Shown one piece after another: positions 1 through 8,077 of a stretch of 64,000 nucleotides of DNA; within the stretch, counting starts at the first letter, position 1; every line of letters starts with the position of its first letter. Location of the stretch: NCBI GenBank assembly GCA_018263005.1, contig JADFDH010000002.1, positions 1 to 64,000 on the forward strand, in the 5' to 3' direction. The notes under the pieces were generated by a model, which did not search any database, was not told where the DNA came from, and was given only the letters and a program-made list of their open reading frames with translations. Made by a program: the position numbers and the translations under genes. The stretch comes from Methanobacterium sp. (lineage in GTDB: Archaea; Methanobacteriota; Methanobacteria; Methanobacteriales; Methanobacteriaceae).

Positions 1-188
1 TAGATCTTACCTTCATCAGGCCTATAATCCTGCATACCACGCAGCATATTAATCAAAACAGACTTACCAGCCCCACTCCTACCCAGAATACCCAAAACAG
101 AACCCTCATCAATGTTTATGTTTATATTTTTCAAAACAGTGGCATCATTAAAACTCTTAGAAACATTTTCTATCTCTATAAAATTCAT
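1..188 (-). CDS. atwA: Methyl-coenzyme M reductase system component A2 (AtwA-like ABC ATPase), N-terminal part
   Basis: The first 62 codons of an ABC-type ATPase run off the left edge. The visible part starts MNFIEIENVSKSF and has a Walker A loop within GRSGAGKSVLINMLRGM, which matches what I recall of component A2, the ATPase that helps reductively activate methyl-coenzyme M reductase. That family has two ATPase halves, so most of the gene is outside the window. The start lies 21 bases after the stop of the DUF134 gene and both follow methanogenesis marker 7, so a shared transcript is likely. A generic ABC ATPase is the alternative. Confidence 0.75.
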   Translation of the reverse strand, partial: MNFIEIENVSKSFNDATVLKNININIDEGSVLGILGRSGAGKSVLINMLRGMQDYRPDEGKI

Positions 189-209
189 TTTACTCACCAA
201 GATATTATT

Positions 210-800
210 TTAATCAGCCCCGCAAAGGGGAGTCTTACATTTTGGACATTTTGTATTTTTACAGGGAACTGCCCTGGTTTTAGGTGATTCATAACCACAT
301 TCCGGACATTTACATATTTTTGGAGGGTTCATTCTTAATCCCGGGCCACCATAAGATCTCCGCAATAGTAGTGAATATTTCTCCTCCTGTACTTCTGAAT
401 CTTCTAAATAGGCAGTTATATCCTTTGATTTACAATCAGGACATTTATTATATTCTCTTTCAGGGCTAAGCCATAAGAAACCACATTTTTCACATTTATA
501 ACGGGTTTTATCAGTTATATAATCTTCTCCCACTATAATAATGGTGTTTCCTTCAATCAAAGCTTTGGATACTTTTTTACGTGCTGTTGTTAGAACTCGG
601 TGAAATGTGGGCTGTGATATTCCCATAATCTCCGCGGATCTTTTCTGTTGAATGTCATGGTAATCTCTGAGTCTTAAAGCTTCAAATTCATCGATATTGA
701 CCCGGATAGTCTTCGGAGCATTATTATTTTCATTTTCCGGTTTAAAACATCTTGTTTGTGGTTCTTCCAGTATCTTCCTGAATCTACGAGGCCTTGCCAT
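210..800 (-). CDS. DUF134 (UPF0251) helix-turn-helix protein with zinc ribbons
   Basis: The N-terminal half (about residues 1-90) has the DUF134 signature: MARPRRFRKI at the start, a conserved DEFEALRLRDY block, and a sigma-like helix-turn-helix around SAEIMGISQPTFHRVL. The C-terminal half adds two Cys-rich zinc-ribbon pairs (CEKCGF with CPDC, then CPECGY with CPKC). A DNA-binding regulator is therefore likely; its target is unknown. At 196 residues it is longer than plain DUF134 proteins because of the added ribbons. A TATA-like tttatataat lies near 820-830 on this strand, so it may have its own promoter. It sits between marker 7 and atwA, which suggests a link to methyl-CoM reductase activation, but that is inference. 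Confidence 0.8.
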   Translation of the reverse strand: MARPRRFRKILEEPQTRCFKPENENNNAPKTIRVNIDEFEALRLRDYHDIQQKRSAEIMGISQPTFHRVLTTARKKVSKALIEGNTIIIVGEDYITDKTRYKCEKCGFLWLSPEREYNKCPDCKSKDITAYLEDSEVQEEKYSLLLRRSYGGPGLRMNPPKICKCPECGYESPKTRAVPCKNTKCPKCKTPLCGAD

Positions 801-894
801 AGAATGAATATATATTCAAAAATATTATATAAAGTTAATGATATTAAAAAAATTTTCCAAAAAAAATAACAATTTAACCATAAAAAAGGGAATA

Positions 895-1806
895 TCAAAT
901 AATTGAAGTTTCCGGTAAGAGTTTAACCAGTGTATAGTCGTACATCATCGATTTTCGTATTTCTGAAACATCCCCCAACCTATAATCATCAACGACTACT
1001 TCTGACACCTGATCATGGTATTTATCATAGTCTAATTTAACTCTTACACCATCTAACTGGCTCACAACTGGAGCTGGTGAATAAACCTCTTTTATGGCTG
1101 GTATTTGATATTCTATTTCGGTTTTTACCAGAATTGATGGTAATATGGGCGGATCATCGGCCATATCGACTCTTTTTTGGTCCAGTATTCCTTCCACAAC
1201 TTCCGCCAGTTTTTTTAGAGCCCTGATATTTTCTCCTCTTTTTAATCTCCTCGGTATTCTGCCCAGTCCGCTAATGTAAGCTGTAGCACTGGGTATTTCA
1301 TCAGCATCTAATTCGGGAGCACCGGTAACTACCACCGGTATATCTATATCCTCAAAAAGATGGGTTTTATTTAAAATACAATCCTTAAAGCTCCCCAAGG
1401 CAAAAACCGCCAGATCATGCTCTTCTATTAGTCTTTTTTCATCTTCAGAAATCCGCGATATCCCTTTTCCAGCCCCTCTTTGCAGTCCGATCATGTTATC
1501 TTTTGCACCGTACCGTCTTAAATATTCGGATATGTCACATGCCGAATGGGGAAGGTGTTGACGGGCCAAAGTGGGTGATACGATGGCAATTTCCGTTCCA
1601 GCCATAGGGGCAACTTTGATACTTCCTAGAAGTTCTCGGGCTTTTTGCTCAACCTTGACTACATCCTCTAGGGGGACGGCTAGAGTTAGAACAAGATCCA
1701 TTTGACTAATTGTTTCTTGAAGTACAAATCCACCTAGATCCTCAATAAGCTCAATCATTTCCTCGTGCTTATGAATTCCACCAGTATAAGTTAGTGTTTC
1801 GTACAT
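895..1806 (-). CDS. Methanogenesis marker protein 7
   Basis: This 303-residue soluble protein matches the methanogenesis marker 7 family, which is restricted to methanogens and relatives and commonly found near methyl-CoM reductase genes. Recognisable stretches are MYETLTYTGGIHKHEEMIE at the N-terminus and PTLARQHLPHSACDISEYL in the first third, with a conserved Cys-Asp pair. The family has been tied to the coenzyme F430/McrC maturation machinery in the literature, but its reaction is not established. It is first in a minus-strand set with the DUF134 gene and atwA. ATG start with an aaagta-type leader; no strong Shine-Dalgarno is visible. Confidence 0.8.
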   Translation of the reverse strand: MYETLTYTGGIHKHEEMIELIEDLGGFVLQETISQMDLVLTLAVPLEDVVKVEQKARELLGSIKVAPMAGTEIAIVSPTLARQHLPHSACDISEYLRRYGAKDNMIGLQRGAGKGISRISEDEKRLIEEHDLAVFALGSFKDCILNKTHLFEDIDIPVVVTGAPELDADEIPSATAYISGLGRIPRRLKRGENIRALKKLAEVVEGILDQKRVDMADDPPILPSILVKTEIEYQIPAIKEVYSPAPVVSQLDGVRVKLDYDKYHDQVSEVVVDDYRLGDVSEIRKSMMYDYTLVKLLPETSII

Positions 1807-2404
1807 ACTTTACCTCTTAACGTTAATGTAAAATTTATCATTATCTAACTGATATAAACATGTTTTTTATATAATAATTATAAAATCGGACATTTAGTAT
1901 TTACTTTTCTTTGAATAATTTTTCTATTAATAAATATCCGTTACCGTCCTAAGTGCACCTGTTCAAATCTTATTTACAAACACTTGAAAATCAGACACTG
2001 CCTGCATAAATTCCAATTAAGATGCATATATCGGATATTTATCTATTTAAGATAGATCTACTAATTTAAGATAATCTAATATAGTTTATTGGGTTGTTTA
2101 AAAAATAATTTTAAAGGTTTAATAAATGAAAGATCAGTAGGAAAAATATTAAATCATGGTTTCTTGTTGAGATTGTTTTGAAAAAGATCAACGTACAGGT
2201 AAAAGTAGGGAATAGTTAAAGATGTGCTTACTAATTCATCATTCCATCCTCACAGAATAAAAGGGAGATTACCGGATGAAAAAGGTTAGAACGAGTTCAG
2301 GGAATAATAAAAATAGATTAAGAATTCCGATTTAATTAAACTTATGTTAAACACATAAAGGTTACAAATTCTTCTTTAATAAAACAAATAAAACCTTATA
2401 AATC
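1807..2404. other. Long AT-rich intergenic stretch
   Basis: About 600 bases without an intact gene. It is very AT-rich and presumably holds promoter elements for marker 7 (minus strand). A stop-interrupted plus-strand reading frame at about 2113-2310 is described separately. No structured RNA is evident. Confidence 0.5.
2113..2310 (+). pseudogene. Possible relic of a transposase-like ORF
   Basis: One plus-strand frame has a protein-like character between several stops: GLINERSVGKILNHGFLLRL resembles a helix-turn-helix of an insertion-sequence transposase, and about 70 residues later the same frame reads VLTNSSFHPHRIKGRLPDEK. The two pieces share a frame but have in-frame stops between and after them. 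No terminal repeats were found. This is weak evidence, and chance is possible. Confidence 0.2.
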
Positions 2405-2956
2405 CTAATGAAAACCCATCGTACTTATACTATTCTCTAGAATATGATATCTTATTTGTGCTCGTTTTATGGGATTTATTGGGGCTTTACCATGGGAAGG
2501 TAGCTCTACAGCTCTTTTACCCGCATTATCTATTTCTTTTTTAAGTTCATCCTTTAAATAATCAGGATATACCAGGAAATCATACTCTTCTTCGGTGGTT
2601 ACCTGGAATCCCATATCCTCTGCTATTTCTGTTAGGAAGTTCGAATATACTTTTATCTTAACCTTTTCTTTGATTACATTATTTCTTTTATATTTATTTA
2701 ATTCCAGATTTAATTCCCTTTTTAAGGGATCTGTACCTACTATATCGGAAATTAACTCTATACTACGTTGTATCTGGGGAAAAGTGTTAATTTTTAATTT
2801 TATAAATTTTATGGGTAATTTTTCATCTATTTCCGTCTCTGAGAGAACCACTACCAAATCTGCTTCATCATAAACGTTATCCCTTATTATCTGATATTCA
2901 TGAACACCGGCAAGGCGTAATATCTCCTGACACATGGGTGTGGTGGCGATTTTCAT
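2405..2956 (-). CDS. Conserved methanogen protein of unknown function
   Basis: I do not recognise this 183-residue protein with certainty. It is soluble and charged, with no membrane segment. It starts MKIATTPMCQEILRLAG, has a segment reading ADLVVVLSET that looks like a Rossmann-like strand and turn, and ends in a basic stretch with APINPIKRAQIRYHILEN. The style, a single Cys near the N-terminus and an alpha/beta core, recalls methanogen-only marker proteins, but I cannot assign a number. It stands alone, with gene-free stretches on both sides. The ATG start follows an AT-rich leader without a clear Shine-Dalgarno. Confidence 0.7.
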   Translation of the reverse strand: MKIATTPMCQEILRLAGVHEYQIIRDNVYDEADLVVVLSETEIDEKLPIKFIKLKINTFPQIQRSIELISDIVGTDPLKRELNLELNKYKRNNVIKEKVKIKVYSNFLTEIAEDMGFQVTTEEEYDFLVYPDYLKDELKKEIDNAGKRAVELPSHGKAPINPIKRAQIRYHILENSISTMGFH

Positions 2957-3282
2957 TCTTTTAAAAATTTATTTTTTATTAAATCTGTTTTATCCAGATA
3001 TTTTTTTAATTTGATTTTTTGAAATGGTAGAATTAGTCAATATTACTAATTGATATTATATTATTTCAAAAGTGGTTATTAATTTTTAATATTATTTTAT
3101 ATATGGAGATATTATTTGAGAATATTTTCTATTCTAATTTGTTTTTAAAATGATTTTCGAATATTAATTTATCAAAAAGGGATTATTAAAATTTTTTTTA
3201 AAGTTTTAGATTATGACCAAAGATTTATATATTTTGTTTAACAAAATAAATTACAGAGACTGCTTTATGTTAGTCTAAGGAT
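2957..3282. other. Intergenic stretch with divergent promoters
   Basis: About 325 bases of AT-rich sequence between divergent genes. A plus-strand TATA element near 3223 is listed separately; I see no gene or structured RNA. Confidence 0.5.
3217..3233 (+). promoter_or_regulatory. BRE/TATA promoter of the TRAM gene
   Basis: The sequence ccaaagatttatatatt has a purine-rich BRE-like part followed by a TATA box. It lies about 55 bases upstream of the GTG start of the TRAM protein, a good fit for an archaeal promoter. Confidence 0.6.
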
Positions 3283-3501
3283 GTGAATGAATTGTTTAGA
3301 ACAGATGAAGGTCCGAAAACAGCTCCCATACAAGAAGGAGAGGAATACGACGTTAAAATTGAAGATGTAGGTAAAGAAGGAGACGGCATAACCAGAGTAG
3401 AAGGTTTCGTGGTTTTTGTGCCGGATACACAAGTAGGTGACGAGGTAAAAGTCAGAATAACCTCTGTAAGGAGAAGATTTGCTTTCGCTGAGAAAGTATA
3501 G
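3283..3501 (+). CDS. Small TRAM-domain RNA-binding protein
   Basis: This 72-residue protein is essentially one TRAM domain, a small beta-barrel that binds RNA and in methanogens occurs as a stand-alone RNA chaperone-type protein. The diagnostic pattern is EYDVKIEDVGKEGDGITRVE followed by GFVVFVPDTQVGDEVKVRI. The start is GTG, just behind a short aagg element, giving MNELFRTDEGPK. A strong TATA box lies upstream, so it is probably monocistronic and highly expressed. A role in RNA folding or cold adaptation is known for some methanogen homologues and is inferred here. Confidence 0.85.
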   Translation: MNELFRTDEGPKTAPIQEGEEYDVKIEDVGKEGDGITRVEGFVVFVPDTQVGDEVKVRITSVRRRFAFAEKV

Positions 3502-3607
3502 ATATTTATTACTAATAAATGCATTAATCAAATTTAACCATAAACAGTAAGCACAGAACACAGAATTAATTTTTTTTATTATTTATTTTCATTTTGAGGA
3601 TTTTTTT

Positions 3608-4276
3608 ATGAAAGTTACTCTTAGTTTAGATAGATCATATTCTGAAGATTTATCCATAATGGTAGATGCTTTAAGAGCCAGCACCACCATAAACACAGCT
3701 CTTCAAAGTTTCAAAAGTGTCATAACCGCAGAAAGCATCAAAAAAGCCGTTGAATTGGCTGAGATCAATCAAGCAACTCTGGCTGGTGAGAGAGATGGTG
3801 CGAAAATTGAAGGTTTTGATGTGGGTAATTCACCTCGGGAAATAAAAAACTTAAAAGGAGAAGTACTGGTTCTCACTACCACCAATGGCACCAGAGTCCT
3901 GGAGAGAATGCAGTCAAAAGTTCTTATAGGATCATTCGTTAACGCCCGTGCTGTAGCTCGAATAGCACTCCAACTGGCAGATAATCATATTGAAATTGTC
4001 ATGGCCGGGGTAAAGGGAAGATTTGTATTAGAAGATTTTTTAGGTGCAGGAGAAATTATAAACCATCTACAAGATGAAGAACTTGATGAAATGGCCATAG
4101 CATCTTTGATGGCTTCTAATGATAAAGAAGAAGTAGATAGGGCTGTGAAAAACTCCTATTCAGCCAGGGGACTTCGGGCTCTGGGACTGGAAAAAGACAT
4201 TGAATTTTGTCTGAAAAGAGATATATATAACACCGTTCCCATCTATAAAGAAGGAATAATTAAAGCTTTAAAATGA
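3608..4276 (+). CDS. comB: 2-phosphosulfolactate phosphatase (coenzyme M biosynthesis)
   Basis: ComB removes phosphate from (2R)-2-phospho-3-sulfolactate, the second step of coenzyme M synthesis from phosphoenolpyruvate. The 222-residue length is normal for the family. Conserved blocks are VDALRASTTI near residue 20, AGERDG, FDVGNSPREI and LTTTNGTRVL, the family's active-site region. The later steps are also in this window: comC at 31.3 kb and comDE at 35.9 kb. The last bases overlap the start of the next gene, so it is probably co-transcribed with the TraB-like gene. Confidence 0.92.
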   Translation: MKVTLSLDRSYSEDLSIMVDALRASTTINTALQSFKSVITAESIKKAVELAEINQATLAGERDGAKIEGFDVGNSPREIKNLKGEVLVLTTTNGTRVLERMQSKVLIGSFVNARAVARIALQLADNHIEIVMAGVKGRFVLEDFLGAGEIINHLQDEELDEMAIASLMASNDKEEVDRAVKNSYSARGLRALGLEKDIEFCLKRDIYNTVPIYKEGIIKALK

Positions 4277-5457
4277 TGTTTATGGAAACTGAACCACCAA
4301 AACCAAAATCACTGAAAATAATAGGTACCGCACACGTTTCCCAGAGAAGTATAGAAGAAGTTAGAGAAACCATCTTAAAAATGGAACCAGATGTTGTGGC
4401 TGTTGAATTGGATATAAACCGTTATCATAATCTTAAAAATAGAGAAACCGGTGAAAAGCCTGAAAAGGAATTTAATATTCGGGAGATAATTAAAAGCGAC
4501 CAGCTAACCATGTTCCTGGTCAGCGGATTCCTCACCTATATGCAGAATAAGATCGGTGATGATGTAGGTGTCAAACCCGGTGCAGAAATGTTGGCTGCTG
4601 TTGAAGCCGCCGAAGAGATAGGGGCTAAAGTAGCCCTTATAGATCGTGACATCCAGATAACATTAAAGAGAGCTTTGAACCAGATGAGCCTATGGGAGAA
4701 GCTAAAATTTACTTATGGTATACTGGCTTCATTTTTCACCAGTGACGAAGACATGGAAGATATTGAAAAGATTAAAGAAGGCGACACACTAGCTGAAGTT
4801 ATGGAATACTTCCAGGAAATGTCGCCCAAAGCATATAATGTCCTGGTAAATGAAAGAGACGCTTATATGGCTCGTATGCTTCTTGATATACCTGAAGGTC
4901 AGGTGGTGGCTGTGGTGGGCGCCGGCCATCAGAGTGGGATAAAGAAGTATATGGATTACCCTCAGAACATCCCCCCATTATCTGAACTTTTACAGATCCA
5001 AAAATCAAAGATATCCATCAGTAAAGTGATATTATTCTCCATCCCTTTGGTTTTCGTGTTGATATTTTTTCTAGCCTTTATAAACGGGGTTAATATTAAT
5101 GGCAGTCTTATTCAATTTGTTTTATTAACCGGTGGGCTTGGTTTTCTCGGCGCTCTCTGTGCAGGTTCTAAACTTTACTCAGCCATCACAGCATTCATAG
5201 TATCTCCTGTAACAGTGATTCATCCTTTACTTGCTTCAGGATGGTTTGCAGGTATAGTGGAGGCGAAATTAAGGAAAGTTTCCATGGAAGACTTGGCAGA
5301 GCTCCCTAAATGTGAGGGATTCCGGGATTTATGGAAGAATAAGCTCTTCAGAGTCCTGCTGGTTGTGGTTGGAGCTAATATCGGTACCAGTATAGGGACC
5401 TTCTTGGCCATACCCAATGTTCTATGGCCATTGATAAGCAAGTTGATGGGATACTGA
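4273..5457 (+). CDS. TraB/PrgY-like membrane protein
   Basis: The N-terminal 240 residues form a TraB/PrgY-type domain. The opening motif GTAHVSQRSIEEV and the late motif VVGAGHQSGI carry the paired histidines typical of this putative metal-dependent peptidase fold. The last 145 residues hold about four membrane helices, the first around residues 248-272. Bacterial relatives limit peptide pheromone activity; the archaeal role is unknown. The start overlaps comB by four bases. Other in-frame ATGs at 4276 and 4282 are possible starts. Confidence 0.85.
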   Translation: MMFMETEPPKPKSLKIIGTAHVSQRSIEEVRETILKMEPDVVAVELDINRYHNLKNRETGEKPEKEFNIREIIKSDQLTMFLVSGFLTYMQNKIGDDVGVKPGAEMLAAVEAAEEIGAKVALIDRDIQITLKRALNQMSLWEKLKFTYGILASFFTSDEDMEDIEKIKEGDTLAEVMEYFQEMSPKAYNVLVNERDAYMARMLLDIPEGQVVAVVGAGHQSGIKKYMDYPQNIPPLSELLQIQKSKISISKVILFSIPLVFVLIFFLAFINGVNINGSLIQFVLLTGGLGFLGALCAGSKLYSAITAFIVSPVTVIHPLLASGWFAGIVEAKLRKVSMEDLAELPKCEGFRDLWKNKLFRVLLVVVGANIGTSIGTFLAIPNVLWPLISKLMGY

Positions 5458-5483
5458 ATTAAAATTAAAAATAGTGATTTATC

Positions 5484-5702
5484 TTGTATCTAATATTCAG
5501 ATGTAACTGTGGCAGAGCTAATTATGCTAAAGAAGGTGTTTTGCAGAAAAAATGTGTCTGTGGAAAGACCTTTAAGGTTAAGGACAGAAGAATTTTACAT
5601 AGGGTACCTGATGCTGAAACTGCCTCAGAAATGGTTAGGAAGCTGCAAGAAGAGAAATATGGTGGTGCTATTTTTACCACTGCTCGTGAACTTCGTAAAT
5701 AG
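5484..5702 (+). CDS. DUF1922 zinc-ribbon protein
   Basis: This 72-residue protein begins YLIFRCNCGRANYAKEG and has a second pair KKCVCGKTF, giving two CxC knuckles that make a small zinc ribbon, followed by a helical tail. It matches the DUF1922 family, which includes a structurally solved methanogen protein of unknown function. The start is TTG, chosen because it gives the family N-terminus MYLIFRC; a gtgat element lies about six bases upstream. It follows the TraB gene by 26 bases and may share its transcript. Confidence 0.8.
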   Translation: MYLIFRCNCGRANYAKEGVLQKKCVCGKTFKVKDRRILHRVPDAETASEMVRKLQEEKYGGAIFTTARELRK

Positions 5703-6055
5703 ATAATTTAACCTAATTGAGAAATATGGATTACTTAATTTATTCAACTCGTATTTTCAATTTTTCAATCGATCTTGGTGAGATCTGGGTGAAAACTTGG
5801 AAAAATTACTTTTATATTCAAAGTCTTTTTTTAATATAAGAACTTATTAAGGATGTCACTGAAATTTCCAGCAAAATTTTTCTCAATTTAATCAAAAAAC
5901 TCTCTTTGAATTTATTAACAACATTCTTAAATAGGATGGTTCGCATAGTATAAAACAGTTTCATTATATACGAACTATATTCATTGAATCCAATTAAAAA
6001 AAAAATTTCTCTTAAAAAAAAAATCTGAAAAAAATAACAAAATGAGGTACAAAAA
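5703..6055. other. Intergenic stretch with orphan phased promoter and long leader
   Basis: About 350 bases. It holds promoter site A (5774-5818), then a 12-codon ORF at 5853-5891 (MSLKFPAKFFSI) preceded by ttaagg. An imperfect inverted repeat follows at about 5939-5973 (ttcgcatagtataa against ttatatacgaa). It may be a roughly 200-base leader for the membrane-protein pair at 6056. Confidence 0.45.
5774..5818 (+). promoter_or_regulatory. Phased YTGG operator plus BRE/TATA, site A
   Basis: Three half-sites (cttgg, tctggg, cttgg) have their GG at 5777, 5787 and 5799, spaced 10 and 12 bases. They run into a BRE/TATA element (ggaaaaatt, then acttttatatt at 5808-5818). From the last GG, 22 bases are identical to site D at 9112-9133. 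The nearest downstream ORF with a ribosome site is only 12 codons. Confidence 0.65.
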
Positions 6056-6409
6056 ATGAGTTATGATTTTTTAATACCAATTTTACCATTCATAGGTGGT
6101 TATTTGACCACCTTTGCCCTTTATAGAATTGGTTACATTAAAAAAATTGTACATGTAAACATATGGAATTTTATAATCGGAGTTTCTTTTTTAATATCTG
6201 GAGGAGCTGGTTTCATATTACTAATTTTAATGGAGTTAGGAATTAGAATACCATCCATAAATCCCCAGCTTATGTACTGGCACGTTGAAGTAGGAATTAC
6301 CCTAACACTGATCACCATATTCCACTTCAGAGATTACTGGAAAGCAGCTAAAAACATGTTCATACCTGCTAAAAAAAGAATTAAAACTAAAAAGAGGGTT
6401 CAAACATGA
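6056..6409 (+). CDS. Three-helix membrane protein with conserved histidines (DUF4405-like)
   Basis: This 117-residue protein has three membrane helices at about residues 5-25, 36-60 and 75-93. Conserved with its downstream neighbour are a His before IWN after helix 1, an SGGAG-type loop, WHVEVG at the start of helix 3, and a His at its end before YWKAAKNMF. The pattern recalls small cytochrome b-like DUF4405 domains, where such histidines bind haem; that is inference. A gaggta ribosome site precedes the ATG. It overlaps the next gene by four bases, so the two are translationally coupled. Confidence 0.7.
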   Translation: MSYDFLIPILPFIGGYLTTFALYRIGYIKKIVHVNIWNFIIGVSFLISGGAGFILLILMELGIRIPSINPQLMYWHVEVGITLTLITIFHFRDYWKAAKNMFIPAKKRIKTKKRVQT

Positions 6410-7128
6410 AGAAACGAATCATAAGTGCCATATCTGCAATTCCTGCAACAGCTGCTTTAGCATTAAGTGGAATATCCAGTGCAGCAGGCTGTCCTTATGG
6501 TATGGTTGATTGTACTGGACAATGTGGTCGTTTCATAGACGGGGATGGAAACGGCATATGCGATCTTTCACTAACCAGTTCCTCCACATCTGATACTGTA
6601 ACATCACAAGACACCGTAAATACCGATAACCAGACACCCGTACCCGATAATCTGGATCATGGGAACACTAATGCCACAACCGACCCTGGAAACGATGGAA
6701 GCGGAGGTTTCTTTGGTGATGGAGACACATACTATGTCCTACCGGTAAGCCTTCTTCTGATAATCGGTTACCTTTTAACATATTATCTATTCAAAAAAGG
6801 CATTTTAAAAAGAAGTAAGCATAGAAGGATTTGGAACTTACTGGTAACGGCAGGATACTTGGGAACCAGTGGTACTGGTATTTTACTAGCTATATTAATA
6901 AACTTAGGAATTAAAACAGCTTTAAATCCATCAATTAATTTCTGGCATGCTGAGCTGTCCATTTTAATGGTTATAGGGACTTTGATACATGTTCATATCT
7001 ATTGGAAGTCATTTAAAAACATGTTTAGAGTCCTTTTCGGATTTAAATCCCATATAAGTAGGGATAAAAGCCTATTAAACAGGAAAAAAGAAACTCCAGA
7101 GATATTGGTGAATTCTATTAAAAAATAA
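6406..7128 (+). CDS. Secreted Cys-motif plus three-helix membrane protein, paralogue of the preceding gene
   Basis: Residues 1-27 are a signal peptide. An exported motif follows, CPYGMVDCTGQCGRFIDGDG then GICDLS, with four cysteines and an Asp-rich EF-hand-like loop. I recall this motif in other membrane proteins with DUF4405 or iron-sulfur domains. A Ser/Thr/Asp-rich linker (about residues 60-105) leads to three helices that repeat the upstream protein: His before IWN, SGTG, WHAELS and a His before YWKSFKNMF. A membrane redox or metal-handling unit is plausible. The gene is coupled to its neighbour by ATGA overlap. Confidence 0.7.
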   Translation: MKKRIISAISAIPATAALALSGISSAAGCPYGMVDCTGQCGRFIDGDGNGICDLSLTSSSTSDTVTSQDTVNTDNQTPVPDNLDHGNTNATTDPGNDGSGGFFGDGDTYYVLPVSLLLIIGYLLTYYLFKKGILKRSKHRRIWNLLVTAGYLGTSGTGILLAILINLGIKTALNPSINFWHAELSILMVIGTLIHVHIYWKSFKNMFRVLFGFKSHISRDKSLLNRKKETPEILVNSIKK

Positions 7129-7162
7129 ATCTATTTCTTTTATTTACTATTTTTTTTGATTT
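7129..7162 (+). terminator. T-rich terminator after the membrane-protein pair
   Basis: The region just after the stop is T-rich and contains an uninterrupted run of eight or nine T. Such tracts end transcripts in archaea. There is no strong hairpin. Confidence 0.4.
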
Positions 7163-7217
7163 GAACAAAAAAATAATAAAATAGGTTTGATACCTATTAA
7201 AAAGTAATTTTTTACAC

Positions 7218-7514
7218 TTAAGATATGCTACAGTTATTCTGCAGGTGATCTTGGGTTTTTAATCTGTTTTGGAGTTTGTTTTGATCTCCGGTTCCCTGAC
7301 AATTTAAGCAATCCTGAGAATGGGATCTATCCTGGTCATTCAATCGATTTTCATCGCCATTTACCTGAGAATCACTATTCTGTAGTCCATACTTGTACTT
7401 ATGCTGATATTTCGCTGCTTGCTGATCTTTAACCTGATTATCACTTCCCAAAGCAAATGCAGGTACAACACTTACCAACATGACCATTGCACATATTAGA
7501 GCTATTTTCTTCAT
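7218..7514 (-). CDS. Small secreted Gln/Asn/Asp-rich protein (family member 1)
   Basis: This 98-residue protein has a clear signal peptide (MKKIALICAMVMLVSVVPAFA) and a hydrophilic mature part rich in Gln, Asn, Asp and Lys, with two Cys in DCLNCQG and one near the end. The signal peptide is nearly the same as that of the protein at 9176. No catalytic motif is visible. Its promoter is site B, and a strong aggaggtgatat ribosome site precedes the ATG. It is one of three such genes in the island. Function unknown; an envelope or metal/redox-related role is speculative. Confidence 0.75.
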   Translation of the reverse strand: MKKIALICAMVMLVSVVPAFALGSDNQVKDQQAAKYQHKYKYGLQNSDSQVNGDENRLNDQDRSHSQDCLNCQGTGDQNKLQNRLKTQDHLQNNCSIS

Positions 7515-7557
7515 GTAATATCACCTCCTTTCTTGTGGTGCTAAAACATGACCTGCA

Positions 7558-7613
7558 AATATAAAAATAATTTTTCCAAGATAAACCCAAGTTTAAACCC
7601 AAATCTCACCAAG
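7558..7613 (-). promoter_or_regulatory. Phased YTGG operator plus BRE/TATA, site B
   Basis: On the minus strand four TTGG half-sites are spaced 10, 12 and 11 bases (CC positions on the plus strand 7609, 7599, 7587, 7576). They run directly into ggaaaaattatttttatat, the BRE/TATA element. The TATA is about 50 bases upstream of the secreted-protein start at 7514. The site lies between that gene and the divergent regulator at 7757. Confidence 0.7.
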
Positions 7614-7756
7614 ATTAATCTATTAACACATTTTTTAGAAAATCAAAAGCATTACCCTGAAGATCCATGATATAAAGAAATTATTGATTATTTTTAAAAT
7701 TTAAATAGGTTAAAATAGACATTTTATTTCATCTTTTTTAAATTTTCGTGATTATC

Positions 7757-8041
7757 ATGAAAAGACTTTTATGGTATCTGATTGCAGGAAGCAGAGGAGG
7801 GGTAAATCGGGCCAGGATAATTAAAAAACTTTACGATAGACCTTACAATGTTAATCAACTCTCAGTAGAACTCGATCTAGATTATAAAACCGTTGAACAC
7901 CATATTAAAGTCTTAAAAAGTCATGATATTATTGTTAAGTCTACTGGGAAAAAATATGGGGCTTTGTTCTTTCTATCTGATCCTATGGAGGAAGAATATC
8001 CTCAATTTTTAGAAATTGTGAAGAAAATGGAAGAGAAATAA
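7757..8041 (+). CDS. Winged-helix (ArsR-like) transcription regulator, module copy 1
   Basis: About 94 residues form a single winged helix-turn-helix. The N-terminus MKRLLWYLIAGSRGG is followed by RARIIKKLYDRPYNVNQLS and the recognition-helix region LDYKTVEHHIKVLKSHDI. I chose ATG 7757 because it matches the paralogue at 10280 and has gtgat five bases upstream; an in-frame GTG at 7748 is part of that site. No cysteine or metal motif is visible, so the inducer is not evident. It is followed by a 3-TM protein, probably its membrane partner. Confidence 0.85.
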   Translation: MKRLLWYLIAGSRGGVNRARIIKKLYDRPYNVNQLSVELDLDYKTVEHHIKVLKSHDIIVKSTGKKYGALFFLSDPMEEEYPQFLEIVKKMEEK

Positions 8042-8077
8042 AAAATAATAATATAACATTCTGATGAGGTGATAAAA

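Noticed and set aside
3265..3561. Minus-strand ORFs opposite the TRAM gene
   Set aside because: Antisense reading of the TRAM gene, which has a promoter and a conserved domain.
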